From assembly GCF_017255415.1 (NCBI RefSeq), contig NZ_JAFJZZ010000002.1, positions 62,001 through 126,000 of the forward strand: a DNA stretch of 64,000 nucleotides, given 5' to 3'. Each line of letters opens with the position of its first letter. Within the stretch, counting starts at the first letter, position 1. Both the position numbers and the translations under genes were made by a program. This DNA is from Clostridium aminobutyricum (GTDB lineage: Bacteria; Bacillota; Clostridia; Peptostreptococcales; Anaerovoracaceae). Shown in pieces: positions 8,841 to 18,392 of this stretch. The notes beneath the pieces are model-generated. The model saw nothing but the letters and a program-made list of their open reading frames with translations, was not told where the DNA came from and searched no databases.

Positions 8841-10412
8841 TTAACGAAGAAGCTGCTTCGCTTTAGAATGATTGGACTGCTGTTGACGATCAATCAATAT
8901 GATCTCGGCACTGATTCCTCTCATTGTAGAACGGATACTTAGGGCTTCAGAGGTTGTAATCGCACTGAACTCCACATCCGGCAGCGTTGACCAGCTGCTT
9001 ATAAGGGTTTCTCTTTTGCTGGCCACTCCAGGCGCTCTCAAGCCTTCCTGATAGGCTGTCACAATATTCTTCTGTGAAATCTTGTATCGGCTTACGTTAA
9101 ACTCGCCGGACAAGCCTTGGCATTTAATCAGAAATTCACCTTCCTCATCATATTGAGAAGCAATTTCATAAATCTTTTCTCTGTTTTCCGCATGCTGAAG
9201 ATCGTTTTTAATGAAATCGTTGATATTATAAACAAGGATGCTTATACTGTTTATCTCTGCCGTACCATTGCAGCTCGTTGTAATCATATAGTTAATACCA
9301 GATGCCAGCAACCGCTCTTTTAAGCTGACCATCAGATTGTAAGGCCTTGCGATAGGCTTCATATTGTCTCTTTCAAGCAGCGTTCCGATGAAATTGTTCT
9401 CTGCCGATTCTTCCTGCAGTGCCGCCATAATGTCGAGTTCCACAATGACCGGATTCGGCTTCTTACCTTTAATATATTCTGTGTAAACACCCTTTACTTG
9501 CTTACGTATTGCTTCTTCAATCTCCTGAGGGGAGCATCGAATATATTTTGCTGCCGTTTCCCGACTGCTTACTTTATCGGTAAATTTTTTTCGGTATTCA
9601 AGCGGATGCATTCCGAACCAAGTTTTAAAGTGTTTTATATAGTAACGAACTGCTGAAAAACCCATTTCTTCCGAAATAGCTCCGACTTTTTTATTGGTTC
9701 CGAGAAGCAGTTTCTCGGATTCTTCCACTCGGATAAAGCTGAGTAAATCCTGAAAACTTAAGCCCGTAGCTTCTTTAATCACATGAGATAAATAGTAGAT
9801 GCTTAGGTGTTCTTTATCGGCAATTTCATTTAAGGTCAGCTTTCTTGTATAATTTTCATACATGTATCCGGTGATCCTTCTCAAACGGCCTGCTAACACT
9901 TTGTTGCCTTTATTTTTTGTTTCATTGATAAATTTGCCGTCTTCCATGAGGAAATATTGAAAGTCTGCTAATAGGCACGCCAGTAAATTATGTGTACTTT
10001 CAATAACCTTATGTTCATAGCCATATCCTTTTTCCAAAATCTCCATCATGATTCTGCCTAAAATATTTCTTAAAATATCAAGGCTTTCGTCATCATCCTG
10101 CATATCTGTCACAAAAAAATTATTCTTTAAATTGCCATAATAGTTGGAGAAATAGGATAAATCCAATTGTAGCATCATGACCATATTGCCTTCGTTTGTT
10201 TTGGTAAAGCTATGAATTTCTCTATCATTCAGGATAAAAATATCACCTTGTTTTAAAATATAATTATAATAGCCATTTTTAAGAGCAATAGAACCTTCCA
10301 GCACATATACGACTTCTATATCATCATGAAAGTGGATAGGGTAATCTTCAATATGAGCCGTGGTAACATTTATTGGCAGTTCTTCTTTAAAGTAGCTTTT
10401 TTCCTTTAACAT
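8841..10412 (-). CDS. AraC-family regulator with cupin N-terminus and long C-terminal extension
   Basis: The N-terminal cupin-like domain (about residues 10-110) has the H-F-H-D motif near residue 27 that usually precedes ligand sensing. The double helix-turn-helix AraC domain lies at about residues 180-278, ending in PLEYRKKF. Unusually, about 245 further residues follow, whereas classical AraC proteins end at the DNA-binding domain. The frame allows an ATG at 10424, but GGAGGG lies directly before the ATG at 10412, which I chose. It is convergent with the antiporter gene and may regulate it, though no operator is identified. The role of the C-terminal part is unknown. Confidence 0.85.
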   Translation of the reverse strand: MLKEKSYFKEELPINVTTAHIEDYPIHFHDDIEVVYVLEGSIALKNGYYNYILKQGDIFILNDREIHSFTKTNEGNMVMMLQLDLSYFSNYYGNLKNNFFVTDMQDDDESLDILRNILGRIMMEILEKGYGYEHKVIESTHNLLACLLADFQYFLMEDGKFINETKNKGNKVLAGRLRRITGYMYENYTRKLTLNEIADKEHLSIYYLSHVIKEATGLSFQDLLSFIRVEESEKLLLGTNKKVGAISEEMGFSAVRYYIKHFKTWFGMHPLEYRKKFTDKVSSRETAAKYIRCSPQEIEEAIRKQVKGVYTEYIKGKKPNPVIVELDIMAALQEESAENNFIGTLLERDNMKPIARPYNLMVSLKERLLASGINYMITTSCNGTAEINSISILVYNINDFIKNDLQHAENREKIYEIASQYDEEGEFLIKCQGLSGEFNVSRYKISQKNIVTAYQEGLRAPGVASKRETLISSWSTLPDVEFSAITTSEALSIRSTMRGISAEIILIDRQQQSNHSKAKQLLR

Positions 10413-10531
10413 TTGTCCCTCCATATCGTTTCATCTTGTAATCCAATCCGTATATTATGTAAACCTTTTATGGTTTGTTCGAAACATTTTTCAACAGGCC
10501 TTAGCGTGTGATATTTAGCCTGTCAATCAAG

Positions 10532-10663
10532 TTTTCCACATTCTTTTTTCGGTTTGTATACAATTTGTTCCACTTGTCACTGTGGATATCTTTATTCTTC
10601 TTAGCCCTGTATTTTTCAATAGTTTTATGATTAGATGTGCAATAACTTTTCAAGTTATCCACA
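10532..10663. promoter_or_regulatory. Cluster of three DnaA-box-like 9-mers
   Basis: TTATCCACA at 10655-10663 is a perfect bacterial DnaA box. TTTTCCACA (10532-10540) and, on the other strand, ATATCCACA (10581-10589) each differ at one position. They lie in the 266-bp gap between the AraC gene and the amidase. No dnaA, dnaN or origin genes are near, so this could be a DnaA-titrating or regulatory site, or chance. Confidence 0.35.
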
Positions 10664-10678
10664 GATTTATTTTCTCCA

Positions 10679-11458
10679 TTATAAACCCATGTTCCCAGAC
10701 TGGCTGTCAATGAGTTTCAACTTGCTTTTTCCTTCTTTATCAGCAAAAATCATAATCCCATTATAGATACTTTTCGCTAATTTTTCCTGGTATTCACTGC
10801 TTTGCAGCATTTTTGCTTCTTCATAATTCGACAAAAATCCACACTCCACAATCACGATGGGAGTTTTTGGATTTTTCAAAATCAAAACACCATTTTTACT
10901 TAAAGCGGTTCGTTCCGTGCCATCATTAATCTCATTAATCAGTTGTTCCTGGACGATCTCGGCTAATCGCTTACTTTCGGAAATCACTGAATTGTTTTCA
11001 GAACCGGAAGGAAAAAATACCTGCGCCCCATGAACGGAGCGGTCCGCTGTAAAGCTATTTAAATGAATGCTGACGGTAGCTATGGGCGCAACTTCTGAAA
11101 TGATTCTCTTTCGTTCCAGCAAGTCACTCGTTTTCTTGCTTCGTATGGCACCCTTTTCACTTTTATTCAGGCTGACATCCTCACTTCTAGTCATCGTCAC
11201 ATTCCAGCCATCGGCTAAAGCCATTTTTTCCACTTTTTTCGCAATGGCAAGGTTAATATCCTTTTCCGGAACACCATTCGCACTCGATGCGCCTCCATCA
11301 AAACCGCCATGTCCCGCATCTATGACAATCCAGTCCGTAGATGTTATTTTCTCAACGTTTCGCAGCACCTCACGATAAGTTGGTACTGAAGCGACTATAA
11401 CAGCAATAGATATGAGACACAATGTCAATCTTAATTTATTCCATGTTACATTCTTCAT
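10679..11458 (-). CDS. cwlD: N-acetylmuramoyl-L-alanine amidase (CwlD-like)
   Basis: A zinc-dependent amidase_3 enzyme that cuts the bond between MurNAc and L-alanine in peptidoglycan. One N-terminal membrane anchor or signal segment (residues 9-28) precedes the catalytic domain, with zinc and catalytic motifs VIDAGHGGFDGGA (about 46-58), SIHLNSF (about 129-135) and VIVECGFLSN (about 201-210, with the catalytic Glu). The length of 259 residues and single-domain layout match CwlD of spore formers, which makes muramic-delta-lactam in spore cortex; other amidases are possible. The ATG follows GGAGG at 9-bp spacing. It is a single gene, divergent from the alanyl-tRNA editing gene. Confidence 0.82.
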   Translation of the reverse strand: MKNVTWNKLRLTLCLISIAVIVASVPTYREVLRNVEKITSTDWIVIDAGHGGFDGGASSANGVPEKDINLAIAKKVEKMALADGWNVTMTRSEDVSLNKSEKGAIRSKKTSDLLERKRIISEVAPIATVSIHLNSFTADRSVHGAQVFFPSGSENNSVISESKRLAEIVQEQLINEINDGTERTALSKNGVLILKNPKTPIVIVECGFLSNYEEAKMLQSSEYQEKLAKSIYNGIMIFADKEGKSKLKLIDSQSGNMGL

Positions 11459-11581
11459 AGTTACAAGCCTCCATTTACACAGAGTATATGCGGTCTATGA
11501 GTTGTCCTATACTACACATGAAATCGATAAGAGCAAATTAGTACAGGTTTAAATTTATTATATAACAAGATGCCTAATTTG

Positions 11582-11590
11582 TGCTATAAT
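11582..11590 (+). promoter_or_regulatory. Extended -10 promoter of the alanyl-tRNA editing gene
   Basis: TGCTATAAT (TG-n-TATAAT) lies 28 bp before the chosen ATG; no clear -35 is seen. Confidence 0.5.
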
Positions 11591-11617
11591 TATTTTAATT
11601 ATTTTAAGGAGAATTTT

Positions 11618-12847
11618 ATGGATACGGTTAAATTATTTCAACAAGATCCCTATCTAAAGTCTACCACTTCAAAACTTCTGGAAGCCACTCCATACAAAGA
11701 AGGTTTTGTTTTAGTAATGGATGCAACTATTTTCTTTCCCACCGGCGGCGGGCAAAGTTGCGATAAAGGCAAGATAAACAATTTCGAGGTTATTGATGTT
11801 TCTGAGCGGGATGGAATTATCTACCACACCATACAATGCAGTGGCAGTAATATCGTGTGGAATAAAGGAGAAGATGTTTTCTGTGAATTGGATTGGGCTC
11901 ATCGTTTCCTCAATATGCAGCGGCATTGCGGCGAACATATTCTATCCGGTATATTTTATCGTGAATACGGCGGAATAAATAGAGGCTTCCACATGGGCGA
12001 AGAGTACATGACGATTGACATCAGCTTGGAAGAGAAGCCTGAATTTAAGTCACTCACTTGGGAGATGGCGATGAAAGCTGAGCACTTAGCCAATCAGGTG
12101 GTTTGGTCAGATGCCCCCGTTTCTGTAAGAAGGTTTGAAACACGGAAAGAGGCTGAAAAATTACCTCTTCGGAAGGCCTTGGCATTAGATGAAGACATTT
12201 CTATTGTATGTGTCGGCGATATCGATAATGCTGCGGATTGTGTAGCTTGCTGCGGCACGCATCCTTCCAGTGCCGGTCAGGTAGGCCTCATCAAGATTCT
12301 AAAAGTGGAAAATTATAAAGGCATGTTTCGTGTATACTGCGAAGCCGGAGAAAGGGCGTTCACTCTTTTTAATCAGTATCACGAAATGATGATGAAATTA
12401 AACAACAGATACTCCGCGAGCAGCAGCGATTTACTTGAAAAGATGGCCGTACAAGAAGAAAAAACAAAAATGCTTAAAAGCGAGCTTCATGTATTAAAGC
12501 AATCGGTTATATCCGACAGAACGGCTTCTATCAAAGCAGAGCTTCTTCCGGAAAGAGGCTCCAAGATACTGGTTAAGCGTTATACTGATCTGAAAGTCGA
12601 TGATTTATTAAACATCGGAAGACCTCTCATACCGGAACTAAAGACTCTTTTGCTTATTGTTTCCGAATCCGATCACACTTTACTATTATTCTCAAACGGA
12701 AATATTGATTGCGGAAAGCTTGTAAAAGAGAACGCTTCCATTTATCAAGGCAAAGGCGGCGGGAACAATACCAACGCACGGGCGTTATTTTCAAAAGCAG
12801 AATCGTTAGATACATTTATTGATCTGCTGGACAAGCATTTGCGATAA
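11618..12847 (+). CDS. Alanyl-tRNA editing protein AlaX-type with DHHA1 domain
   Basis: A free-standing relative of the alanyl-tRNA synthetase editing domain that hydrolyses mischarged tRNA-Ala (Ser or Gly on tRNA-Ala). The editing-site metal ligands are present as RHCGEHILSG (HxxxH, about residue 107) and CCGTHP (CxxxH, about residue 211). A coiled-coil linker (about 260-305) and a C-terminal DHHA1 domain with GKGGGNNTNARA complete the long form (409 residues). The frame extends to an earlier ATG at 11570, but the AAGGAG site belongs to the ATG at 11618. It is a single gene ending at the bidirectional terminator 12862-12905. Confidence 0.88.
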   Translation: MDTVKLFQQDPYLKSTTSKLLEATPYKEGFVLVMDATIFFPTGGGQSCDKGKINNFEVIDVSERDGIIYHTIQCSGSNIVWNKGEDVFCELDWAHRFLNMQRHCGEHILSGIFYREYGGINRGFHMGEEYMTIDISLEEKPEFKSLTWEMAMKAEHLANQVVWSDAPVSVRRFETRKEAEKLPLRKALALDEDISIVCVGDIDNAADCVACCGTHPSSAGQVGLIKILKVENYKGMFRVYCEAGERAFTLFNQYHEMMMKLNNRYSASSSDLLEKMAVQEEKTKMLKSELHVLKQSVISDRTASIKAELLPERGSKILVKRYTDLKVDDLLNIGRPLIPELKTLLLIVSESDHTLLLFSNGNIDCGKLVKENASIYQGKGGGNNTNARALFSKAESLDTFIDLLDKHLR

Positions 12848-12861
12848 AATCCACCAAAAAA

Positions 12862-12905
12862 GAGGCTATCTAAAAAGTTTGAATTTTAGATAGCCCCCGT
12901 TTTTA
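12862..12905. terminator. Bidirectional terminator
   Basis: Arms GGCTATCTAAAA and TTTTAGATAGCC have A- and T-runs on both sides, between convergent genes. Confidence 0.85.
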
Positions 12906-12922
12906 ATTCGCTCATTTTTATT

Positions 12923-13789
12923 TTAAATATAAATCTCCCCTTGCGCTAATCTTTTGTAAACTCCGCCCACCTGTATTTTTACGATTTCATTCACGGTCTG
13001 CAATCGGCTCATGATCTTAGAAGGTCTTCCCATCGATTCCCCTTGAATAAATAAATTCTCCTGCTCTTCTTTGATGAATCCTTGCTGATACAAATAAAAG
13101 GTTAAGGCTCCGTTAGACGTACCGGTTGCCGCTTCTTCATCAATGGCATACAGCGGAGCAAAATTCCGACAATTCGCAGTGACTTTATCCGTTCCCAATG
13201 AAAATGCATGAACTCCTGTAACGCCATACTGTTCCGATAACTTGGATAAAGCCGGAAAATCAGGTTGTATATTGTTTAGCACTGCTAAAGAACGCACACC
13301 CATCAAAATATCCGGAAGCCCTGTTGAAACAATTTGCGGCTCTAAATATAAGTCGTCCTCATGAATTCCCATCACATTTGCCAGTTCTTGTCTTTGTTCA
13401 CTTCTAGACAATGTATTCACAACCTGTGGCAATGCCATATCCATCCATATAAGTCCATCTTTTATTTCAACCTGCAACGTTCCCGCTAAAGTATGTAAGA
13501 TATACGAACTGCCGTCTCGGACTACGCCCGTTTCCAGTAGCGCTCCGAAAGAGCCTATCGTCGCATGCCCGCAAAGTTCAACTTCGGAAGCCGGTGTAAA
13601 ATATCTTATAGTAAATTCATTTTCATTCATTTTCTTTACAAAGGCCGTTTCAGAATAACGCAACTCTGCAGCTGTTTTTTGCATTGTAACGTCAAGAGGA
13701 AACTCCTGACCGTTGTCGATTAAAACGACACCGGCAGGGTTTCCTCCAAATAATTTGTCTGAAAAAGCATCAACAATTTGAAACTTCAT
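12923..13789 (-). CDS. PhzF-family isomerase/epimerase-like protein
   Basis: PhzF fold (diaminopimelate-epimerase-like) of 288 residues. The family active-site Glu is seen in ELRYSETAFV (residue 47), together with GNPAGVVL (about 16-23), ELCGHATIG (about 71-79) and a C-terminal IQGESMGRPS. The substrates of most non-phenazine members are unknown and no phenazine genes are near. The ATG at 13789 follows AGGAGA. It sits 24 bp downstream of the chemoreceptor gene on the same strand and could be read through from it. Confidence 0.88.
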   Translation of the reverse strand: MKFQIVDAFSDKLFGGNPAGVVLIDNGQEFPLDVTMQKTAAELRYSETAFVKKMNENEFTIRYFTPASEVELCGHATIGSFGALLETGVVRDGSSYILHTLAGTLQVEIKDGLIWMDMALPQVVNTLSRSEQRQELANVMGIHEDDLYLEPQIVSTGLPDILMGVRSLAVLNNIQPDFPALSKLSEQYGVTGVHAFSLGTDKVTANCRNFAPLYAIDEEAATGTSNGALTFYLYQQGFIKEEQENLFIQGESMGRPSKIMSRLQTVNEIVKIQVGGVYKRLAQGEIYI

Positions 13790-13813
13790 CTTACGTTCTC
13801 CTATTTATATGAA

Positions 13814-15493
13814 CTAATATTTATCCGAATAATCATTAATGGTCTTACCAGTCAGCGTTGCTGCCCGTTCTTCTTCCTTTGGTTTTCTTGCCGGAGGCTT
13901 TTCCGGTCTTGCGGTTGCAGAAGGCTTCGGTTTCTCTTCTTTTTTTGCAATAAACGGTGTACGCTGTACCGGTTTTTCCTGTGGCGGTTCTTCCTCTATT
14001 TTCAACGATTGCTGAACGATCGGTTTATTTTCTGCTGCTATCTGCTTAGGCGCTTCCTTGACCGGGCTGATAGCCTGCCTTACCGATCTGTTTTCTGTCA
14101 CTGCCGGCTTCTTTTCTTCCATGGTGACCGGACTCATCTTAGGCTTTATGATAGCGGATTCCTTTGTTCGTTCACTTACAACTTTCGTTGATTTTGCTAG
14201 TCGGAATTTGCTTACCATTTCTCTCAGCATATTAGCCTGCTCGGATAATTCTTCACTTGTTGCAGCACTTTCCTCAGCCGTTGCAGAATTCGTTTGTATC
14301 ACTGCAGACACTTGGTCAATACCCTCTGTGATTTCCCGCACAGCTGCCGCTTCTTCTTTTGCACCTTTCGCAATCAAATCAATTTGAACAATCAAGTCTT
14401 TCGCGCCCTCTATAACGCCTTGCAGCGAAGCCGCGGTTGTATTGGCGATTGTCGTTCCATTTTCAACTGCAGAAATAGAATGTTCAATTAACGAAGTGGT
14501 ATCTTTTGCAGCCTCTGCACTCTTTGTCGCTAGATTCCTTACTTCATCCGCTACTACCGCGAAACCTTTACCGGCTGTTCCTGCCCTCGCAGCCTCAACC
14601 GCGGCATTTAAAGCAAGAATATTCGTCTGGAATGCAATATCTTCAATAGCCTTGATAATTTTGCCGATTTCGGTGGACGAGCTACTGATCTCTTGCATCG
14701 CAACAATCATTTCTTTCATATTTTGGTCACTGATGTTCATTTCCTGACCGACCTTATTCGTCAATTGTTCTGCAATAGTTGCGCCGCTTGCCGTATTCTT
14801 AACACTCTCAGACACTTCAAGAATACTTGCGGAAAGCTGCTGGATCGCACTAGCCTGCTGCATCGTTCCTTGAGATACGGATTGCGCACCAAGCGATACT
14901 TGCCCTGACCCAACCGCAACTTTCTCCGCGGATGAACCTACTTGGCTGACAAGTTCTCTGAGGGTAGAAATCGTATTCGATAAAGCCTCTTTCACTTTTC
15001 CCAGTTCCCCTGCATATTCAGCGGTGGTTTCAACGGTGAAGTTCCCTTGCGCTAATTCCTTGCAGCAATGGGTAATGTCCTCTATGACCTCTTTAAATGA
15101 ACTTCTCATCAGCTCAATATGTTCTGCCATTTCTCCAACTTCAGTATCATCGGCGTGAATTTCAACATTGCTGGAAAAGTCGCCTTTGTAAAGCAATTGA
15201 ACTTCTTGAGCAATATCGAGAATCGGTTTTAGTACGCGTCTGATAAACCCACTTACTATCAGCGTGGCAAATACACACACCAAAACGCCTGCTGCGATCA
15301 TTAAAACAAGGCTTTGATTCATAGTGAAATTACCTTTGGTAAGTCCATTTAAAATGATATAGGCCAAACCAATCATTATTGCTGCGCTGAGTGCCATACT
15401 CGACATAATAAATAGCGCTATCTTATTAGTAAGCCGTTTTCTTTTCACACCCGCTTTCGCAGAATTTTCTATGGTGTTCTTTTCTCTGCCCAT
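13814..15493 (-). CDS. Methyl-accepting chemotaxis protein without an external sensor domain
   Basis: Two membrane segments (about residues 25-48 and 62-86) are separated by only about a dozen residues, so there is no extracellular ligand domain. A HAMP domain and the cytoplasmic signalling hairpin follow; its tip carries the invariant region [20 protein letters not shown] with [14 protein letters not shown]. The last 120 residues or so form a Pro/Lys/Glu-rich, probably disordered tail ([18 protein letters not shown]). It signals to CheA through CheW, and the gene just upstream encodes a CheW-like protein (13 bp gap), so the two are an operon. The signal could be intracellular or membrane-derived. 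The ATG follows AGGAGGG. Confidence 0.9.
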   Translation of the reverse strand: MGREKNTIENSAKAGVKRKRLTNKIALFIMSSMALSAAIMIGLAYIILNGLTKGNFTMNQSLVLMIAAGVLVCVFATLIVSGFIRRVLKPILDIAQEVQLLYKGDFSSNVEIHADDTEVGEMAEHIELMRSSFKEVIEDITHCCKELAQGNFTVETTAEYAGELGKVKEALSNTISTLRELVSQVGSSAEKVAVGSGQVSLGAQSVSQGTMQQASAIQQLSASILEVSESVKNTASGATIAEQLTNKVGQEMNISDQNMKEMIVAMQEISSSSTEIGKIIKAIEDIAFQTNILALNAAVEAARAGTAGKGFAVVADEVRNLATKSAEAAKDTTSLIEHSISAVENGTTIANTTAASLQGVIEGAKDLIVQIDLIAKGAKEEAAAVREITEGIDQVSAVIQTNSATAEESAATSEELSEQANMLREMVSKFRLAKSTKVVSERTKESAIIKPKMSPVTMEEKKPAVTENRSVRQAISPVKEAPKQIAAENKPIVQQSLKIEEEPPQEKPVQRTPFIAKKEEKPKPSATARPEKPPARKPKEEERAATLTGKTINDYSDKY

Positions 15494-15506
15494 AGTTTCG
15501 CCCTCC

Positions 15507-15977
15507 TTATGGTGCTATATCCTCTACAACTTTTTCAAAATCTACAAGTGAAATCAATCGTTTATTCACACGAACAATACCGAACAGTACACCTTCTTTT
15601 GCATAGGACACTTCCGCTTTCTCAATGTTTTTATCTGAAATTCTTTCGATACCCAATACATTGTTTACTCTAAAAGCAGCGTTGAGTTTATTGACATCGG
15701 AAACGATGAATAGCGTTCTTTGATCCGGCGGCAGATAAATTCCTAAGTAATCTGCTAAATTAATAACCGTAATCAATATATCTCTCGGCATATAGACGCC
15801 TTCCACTGAAGGATGCCCCTGAGGTACCTTGTCAACAGCTTCAGGCATTAAAATTTCTCTGACCTGAGATACATTAACACCAAACACTTGATCATCTATT
15901 GTAAAAACCAAAATTTCCAATTCATCTGCGGCAGAATCCAATAATTTTTCCGCATTATCCATATCATTTTTTATCAT
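15507..15977 (-). CDS. CheW-like chemotaxis coupling protein
   Basis: A single CheW domain (about residues 20-150: [20 protein letters not shown], then [13 protein letters not shown] and a C-terminal [14 protein letters not shown]). It couples chemoreceptors to the CheA kinase in the cytoplasm. A TTG at 16001 is possible, but GGAGGG stands right before the ATG at 15977, so I chose that, giving 156 residues. It is first in an operon with the chemoreceptor; no cheA, cheY or flagellar genes are present here, so the pair is an outlying chemosensory unit. Confidence 0.9.
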   Translation of the reverse strand: MIKNDMDNAEKLLDSAADELEILVFTIDDQVFGVNVSQVREILMPEAVDKVPQGHPSVEGVYMPRDILITVINLADYLGIYLPPDQRTLFIVSDVNKLNAAFRVNNVLGIERISDKNIEKAEVSYAKEGVLFGIVRVNKRLISLVDFEKVVEDIAP

Positions 15978-16027
15978 AAGGCCCTCCGTTTGTACTTCCA
16001 ATTAATGTAAGCATCTACTATACCGTA

Positions 16028-16056
16028 ATTATACTACAATTATCTACAAGGTGCAA
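16028..16056 (-). promoter_or_regulatory. Promoter of the cheW-mcp operon
   Basis: TTGCAC (16051-16056) and TATAAT (16028-16033) with a 17-bp spacer, 50 bp before the cheW-like start. Confidence 0.75.
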
Positions 16057-16165
16057 AATATTATTACCTTATTTTACACGTTTTGCATGGTTAAGGCAAG
16101 TTCCGGCTTTAATCCGGCAGTAAATTTGTTTGAAAATTTGTAACCTTTTGCAACTATTTTTTTGC

Positions 16166-16195
16166 AAAAAAAAGCTAAGGCGAAATGCCTTAGCT
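16166..16195 (-). terminator. Terminator of the lysine fermentation operon
   Basis: Arms AGCTAAGG and CCTTAGCT with a short loop are followed by eight T residues on the minus strand, 30 bp after the atoA stop. Confidence 0.9.
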
Positions 16196-16225
16196 GTTAC
16201 GTTGTCATGCCTATGGAAATTGTCG

Positions 16226-16882
16226 TTATTCTTCTTCCATTGCCTTTAAATTCGGGTCAACAGTCAATTCGCAGCCCGTCGCTGCTTTGATCTCATCAAG
16301 TGTATAGTCCGGATGCAACTCGGTAAGTACAATGCCTTTGTCTGTTACTTTCATTACACCCATTTCTGTAATGATCATATCCACTACTTTTACTGCTGTA
16401 AACGGCAATGTACACTTATTTAAAATTTTATGTTTTCCTTTTTGCGTATGTTGCATTGCTACGATTACTTTCTTTGCACCCACAACAAGATCCATTGCTC
16501 CACCCATTCCCGGAACCATCTTTCCTGGGACAATCCAGTTCGCAAGATTTCCTTCTTGATCGACTTCGAGTGCACCTAGAATAGTTGCATCTACATGTCC
16601 GCCTCTAATGATTCCAAAGGAAGTAGCACTATCAAAAAATTGACCGCCTGGATTGATCGATACATACTGGGCACCTGCATTTACTACATCTACATCCTCG
16701 TTACCCGGTTCAGGTGCCGATCCCATTCCCATCATGCCGTTTTCAGATTGTAATACAATGTCAATTCCCTCAGGAAGATGATTTGCTACCATTGTAGGCA
16801 GACCAATTCCAAGATTCACTACATCTCCGTCTTTTAATTCCTTAGCTACTCTTGTTGCAATTCTTACTTTTATATCTGCCAT
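16226..16882 (-). CDS. atoA: Acetoacetate CoA-transferase subunit B
   Basis: The catalytic subunit of a two-subunit class I CoA-transferase. The CoA-accepting glutamate is in LQSENGMMGMG (Glu47). In lysine fermentation the enzyme moves CoA from butyryl-CoA to the acetoacetate released by the cleavage enzyme, giving acetoacetyl-CoA and butyrate. The full 218 residues are present. The start overlaps the end of atoD by 13 bases and has its own AGGAGG site, so it is translationally coupled. It is the last gene of the operon, directly before a strong terminator. The acyl specificity is inferred from the neighbours and not from sequence. Confidence 0.93.
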   Translation of the reverse strand: MADIKVRIATRVAKELKDGDVVNLGIGLPTMVANHLPEGIDIVLQSENGMMGMGSAPEPGNEDVDVVNAGAQYVSINPGGQFFDSATSFGIIRGGHVDATILGALEVDQEGNLANWIVPGKMVPGMGGAMDLVVGAKKVIVAMQHTQKGKHKILNKCTLPFTAVKVVDMIITEMGVMKVTDKGIVLTELHPDYTLDEIKAATGCELTVDPNLKAMEEE

Positions 16883-17550
16883 GGTTTTTCACCTCCTACT
16901 ATTGCATCAACAAAGATTCCTGATGTAACCACGTTATTTGGATCTATTTCTCCTACTTCTACAAGCTCGCAAGCACCCACGATTACATAGTTTGCAGCTG
17001 TCGCCATCATTGGATTAAAGGTTCTTGTTGTGCCATTATAGGTGGTGTTTCCAAATTTATCGGTTTGAGATCCTCTGATTAAGGCGAAATCCGCTTTTAA
17101 CGGTTCCTCTAGGAGAAACGCTTTCTCTCCTACGCGGATTATCTGCTTGCCTTCCGCTACAATGGTTCCTACTCCTGTCGGTGTTAGAAATCCACCAAGG
17201 CCAGCTCCACCTGCTCGAATTCTCTCTGCGAGAGTCCCTTGCGGAACTAATATACATTCTAGTTTATCCTCTGCAACGTCCGTATTCATTCTCTGTGCCA
17301 CTTCAGGATTTAGTCCTACATGGGAGGCAATAAGTGTCTTAATCTGTCCATTGGAAAGAAGCTTTCCTACTCCTCTCCCAGGAACTCCCGCATCGTTGCA
17401 GATAATCGTTAAACCTTTTACGCCCTTCTCTACAAGGGCATCAATCAAAATTTCTGGTGTTCCGCATGCCATAAAGCCGCCCACCATAATCGTCGCACCG
17501 TCTTGAATATCAGCGATTGCTTCTTCAGCTGTTCTGATTTTATCAATCAT
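16870..17550 (-). CDS. atoD: Acetoacetate CoA-transferase subunit A
   Basis: The partner subunit of AtoA. The family pattern GGFMACGTPEILIDAL (about 24-39) and TICNDAGVPGRGVGKL are clear over 226 residues. It forms an A2B2-type enzyme that recycles acetoacetate from lysine breakdown to acetoacetyl-CoA and releases butyrate. The ATG follows GTAGGGG. It is 68 bp downstream of kamE in the same direction. Placing the transferase with the lysine genes matches the known clostridial and fusobacterial gene clusters. Confidence 0.93.
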   Translation of the reverse strand: MIDKIRTAEEAIADIQDGATIMVGGFMACGTPEILIDALVEKGVKGLTIICNDAGVPGRGVGKLLSNGQIKTLIASHVGLNPEVAQRMNTDVAEDKLECILVPQGTLAERIRAGGAGLGGFLTPTGVGTIVAEGKQIIRVGEKAFLLEEPLKADFALIRGSQTDKFGNTTYNGTTRTFNPMMATAANYVIVGACELVEVGEIDPNNVVTSGIFVDAIVGGEKPWQI

Positions 17551-17618
17551 CTAAGCCCCTACCTTTCTATCATTTTTTCATTCTAAAGATTAACTCTTCT
17601 AACTTTTGCCTTGACGTT

Positions 17619-18392
17619 TTATGCCATGCCTCTTCTCGAAATTTCTGTCAATACGAAAGAAGCGACATGTTCTGCATACGTATGACTGCCAAAGCCTGCA
17701 TCATAACCTAGTTCCTGTGCAAGTTCATGAGAGATTCTAGGACCTCCGCAGACAAGGATCACTTTGTTTCTTAATCCTTCCGCTTCAAGCAGTTCGACCA
17801 TGTTGGTTAAGTTTTGAATGTGAATATCCTTTTGCGTAACGGTCTGAGACACTAAAATAGCATCTGCTTTTACCTCAATCGCCTTCGCTATCAGCACCTC
17901 GTTCGGAACCTGACTTCCCATATTAATAGCCCGAACGCCCTTGTATCTTTCCAGACCAAAATGCCCGTGGAATCCTTTCATATTCATGATCGCATCAATT
18001 CCCACCGTATGCGCATCCGATCCGGTGCTGGCTCCGACAATAATCACTTCTCGTTTAATATTGTCTTCAATATATTTTCCGCATTCCACTCGATCCATAA
18101 TTTCCACATCCACTTTAGGAACTTTTATAGTGGTAAAATCAACGGTATGCTGGCATTTTCCGTATACAACGAAAAAGGTGAATCCCCCGCCCATGTCTTT
18201 TGAATAAACACAACTCGGCTCATCCACGCCCATTTTCTTAACAAGGGCTTTTGCGGCTTCACTAGCCTCTTCACCGTATGGAACCGGAAGAGTAAATGCA
18301 AATTCCATCATCCCGTCGTTCATGGTATCGCCATATGGTTTCACCTTGGTTAAATCAACTTGCGTACTTGCAGCATTATTTATCGCGGTCAT
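17619..18392 (-). CDS. kamE: D-lysine/L-beta-lysine 5,6-aminomutase, beta (B12-binding) subunit
   Basis: The small subunit of the adenosylcobalamin- and PLP-dependent aminomutase that turns L-beta-lysine into 3,5-diaminohexanoate. The cobalamin motif DxHxxG is present as SDAHTVGID (His128), and Lys139 lies 11 residues later, the same spacing as between the known cobalt-ligand His133 and PLP-binding Lys144 of the characterised enzyme. The 257-residue length fits. Start and kamD stop share one base (TAATG), so the subunits are translationally coupled. The start has GGGAGG upstream. Confidence 0.96.
   Translation of the reverse strand: MTAINNAASTQVDLTKVKPYGDTMNDGMMEFAFTLPVPYGEEASEAAKALVKKMGVDEPSCVYSKDMGGGFTFFVVYGKCQHTVDFTTIKVPKVDVEIMDRVECGKYIEDNIKREVIIVGASTGSDAHTVGIDAIMNMKGFHGHFGLERYKGVRAINMGSQVPNEVLIAKAIEVKADAILVSQTVTQKDIHIQNLTNMVELLEAEGLRNKVILVCGGPRISHELAQELGYDAGFGSHTYAEHVASFVLTEISRRGMA

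Noticed and set aside
10501-10710. Lysine- and asparagine-rich 69-codon frame overlapping the end of the amidase gene
   Set aside because: It needs a TTG start without a ribosome site and overlaps cwlD in another frame; the composition looks like AT-rich non-coding DNA that also carries the DnaA-like boxes.
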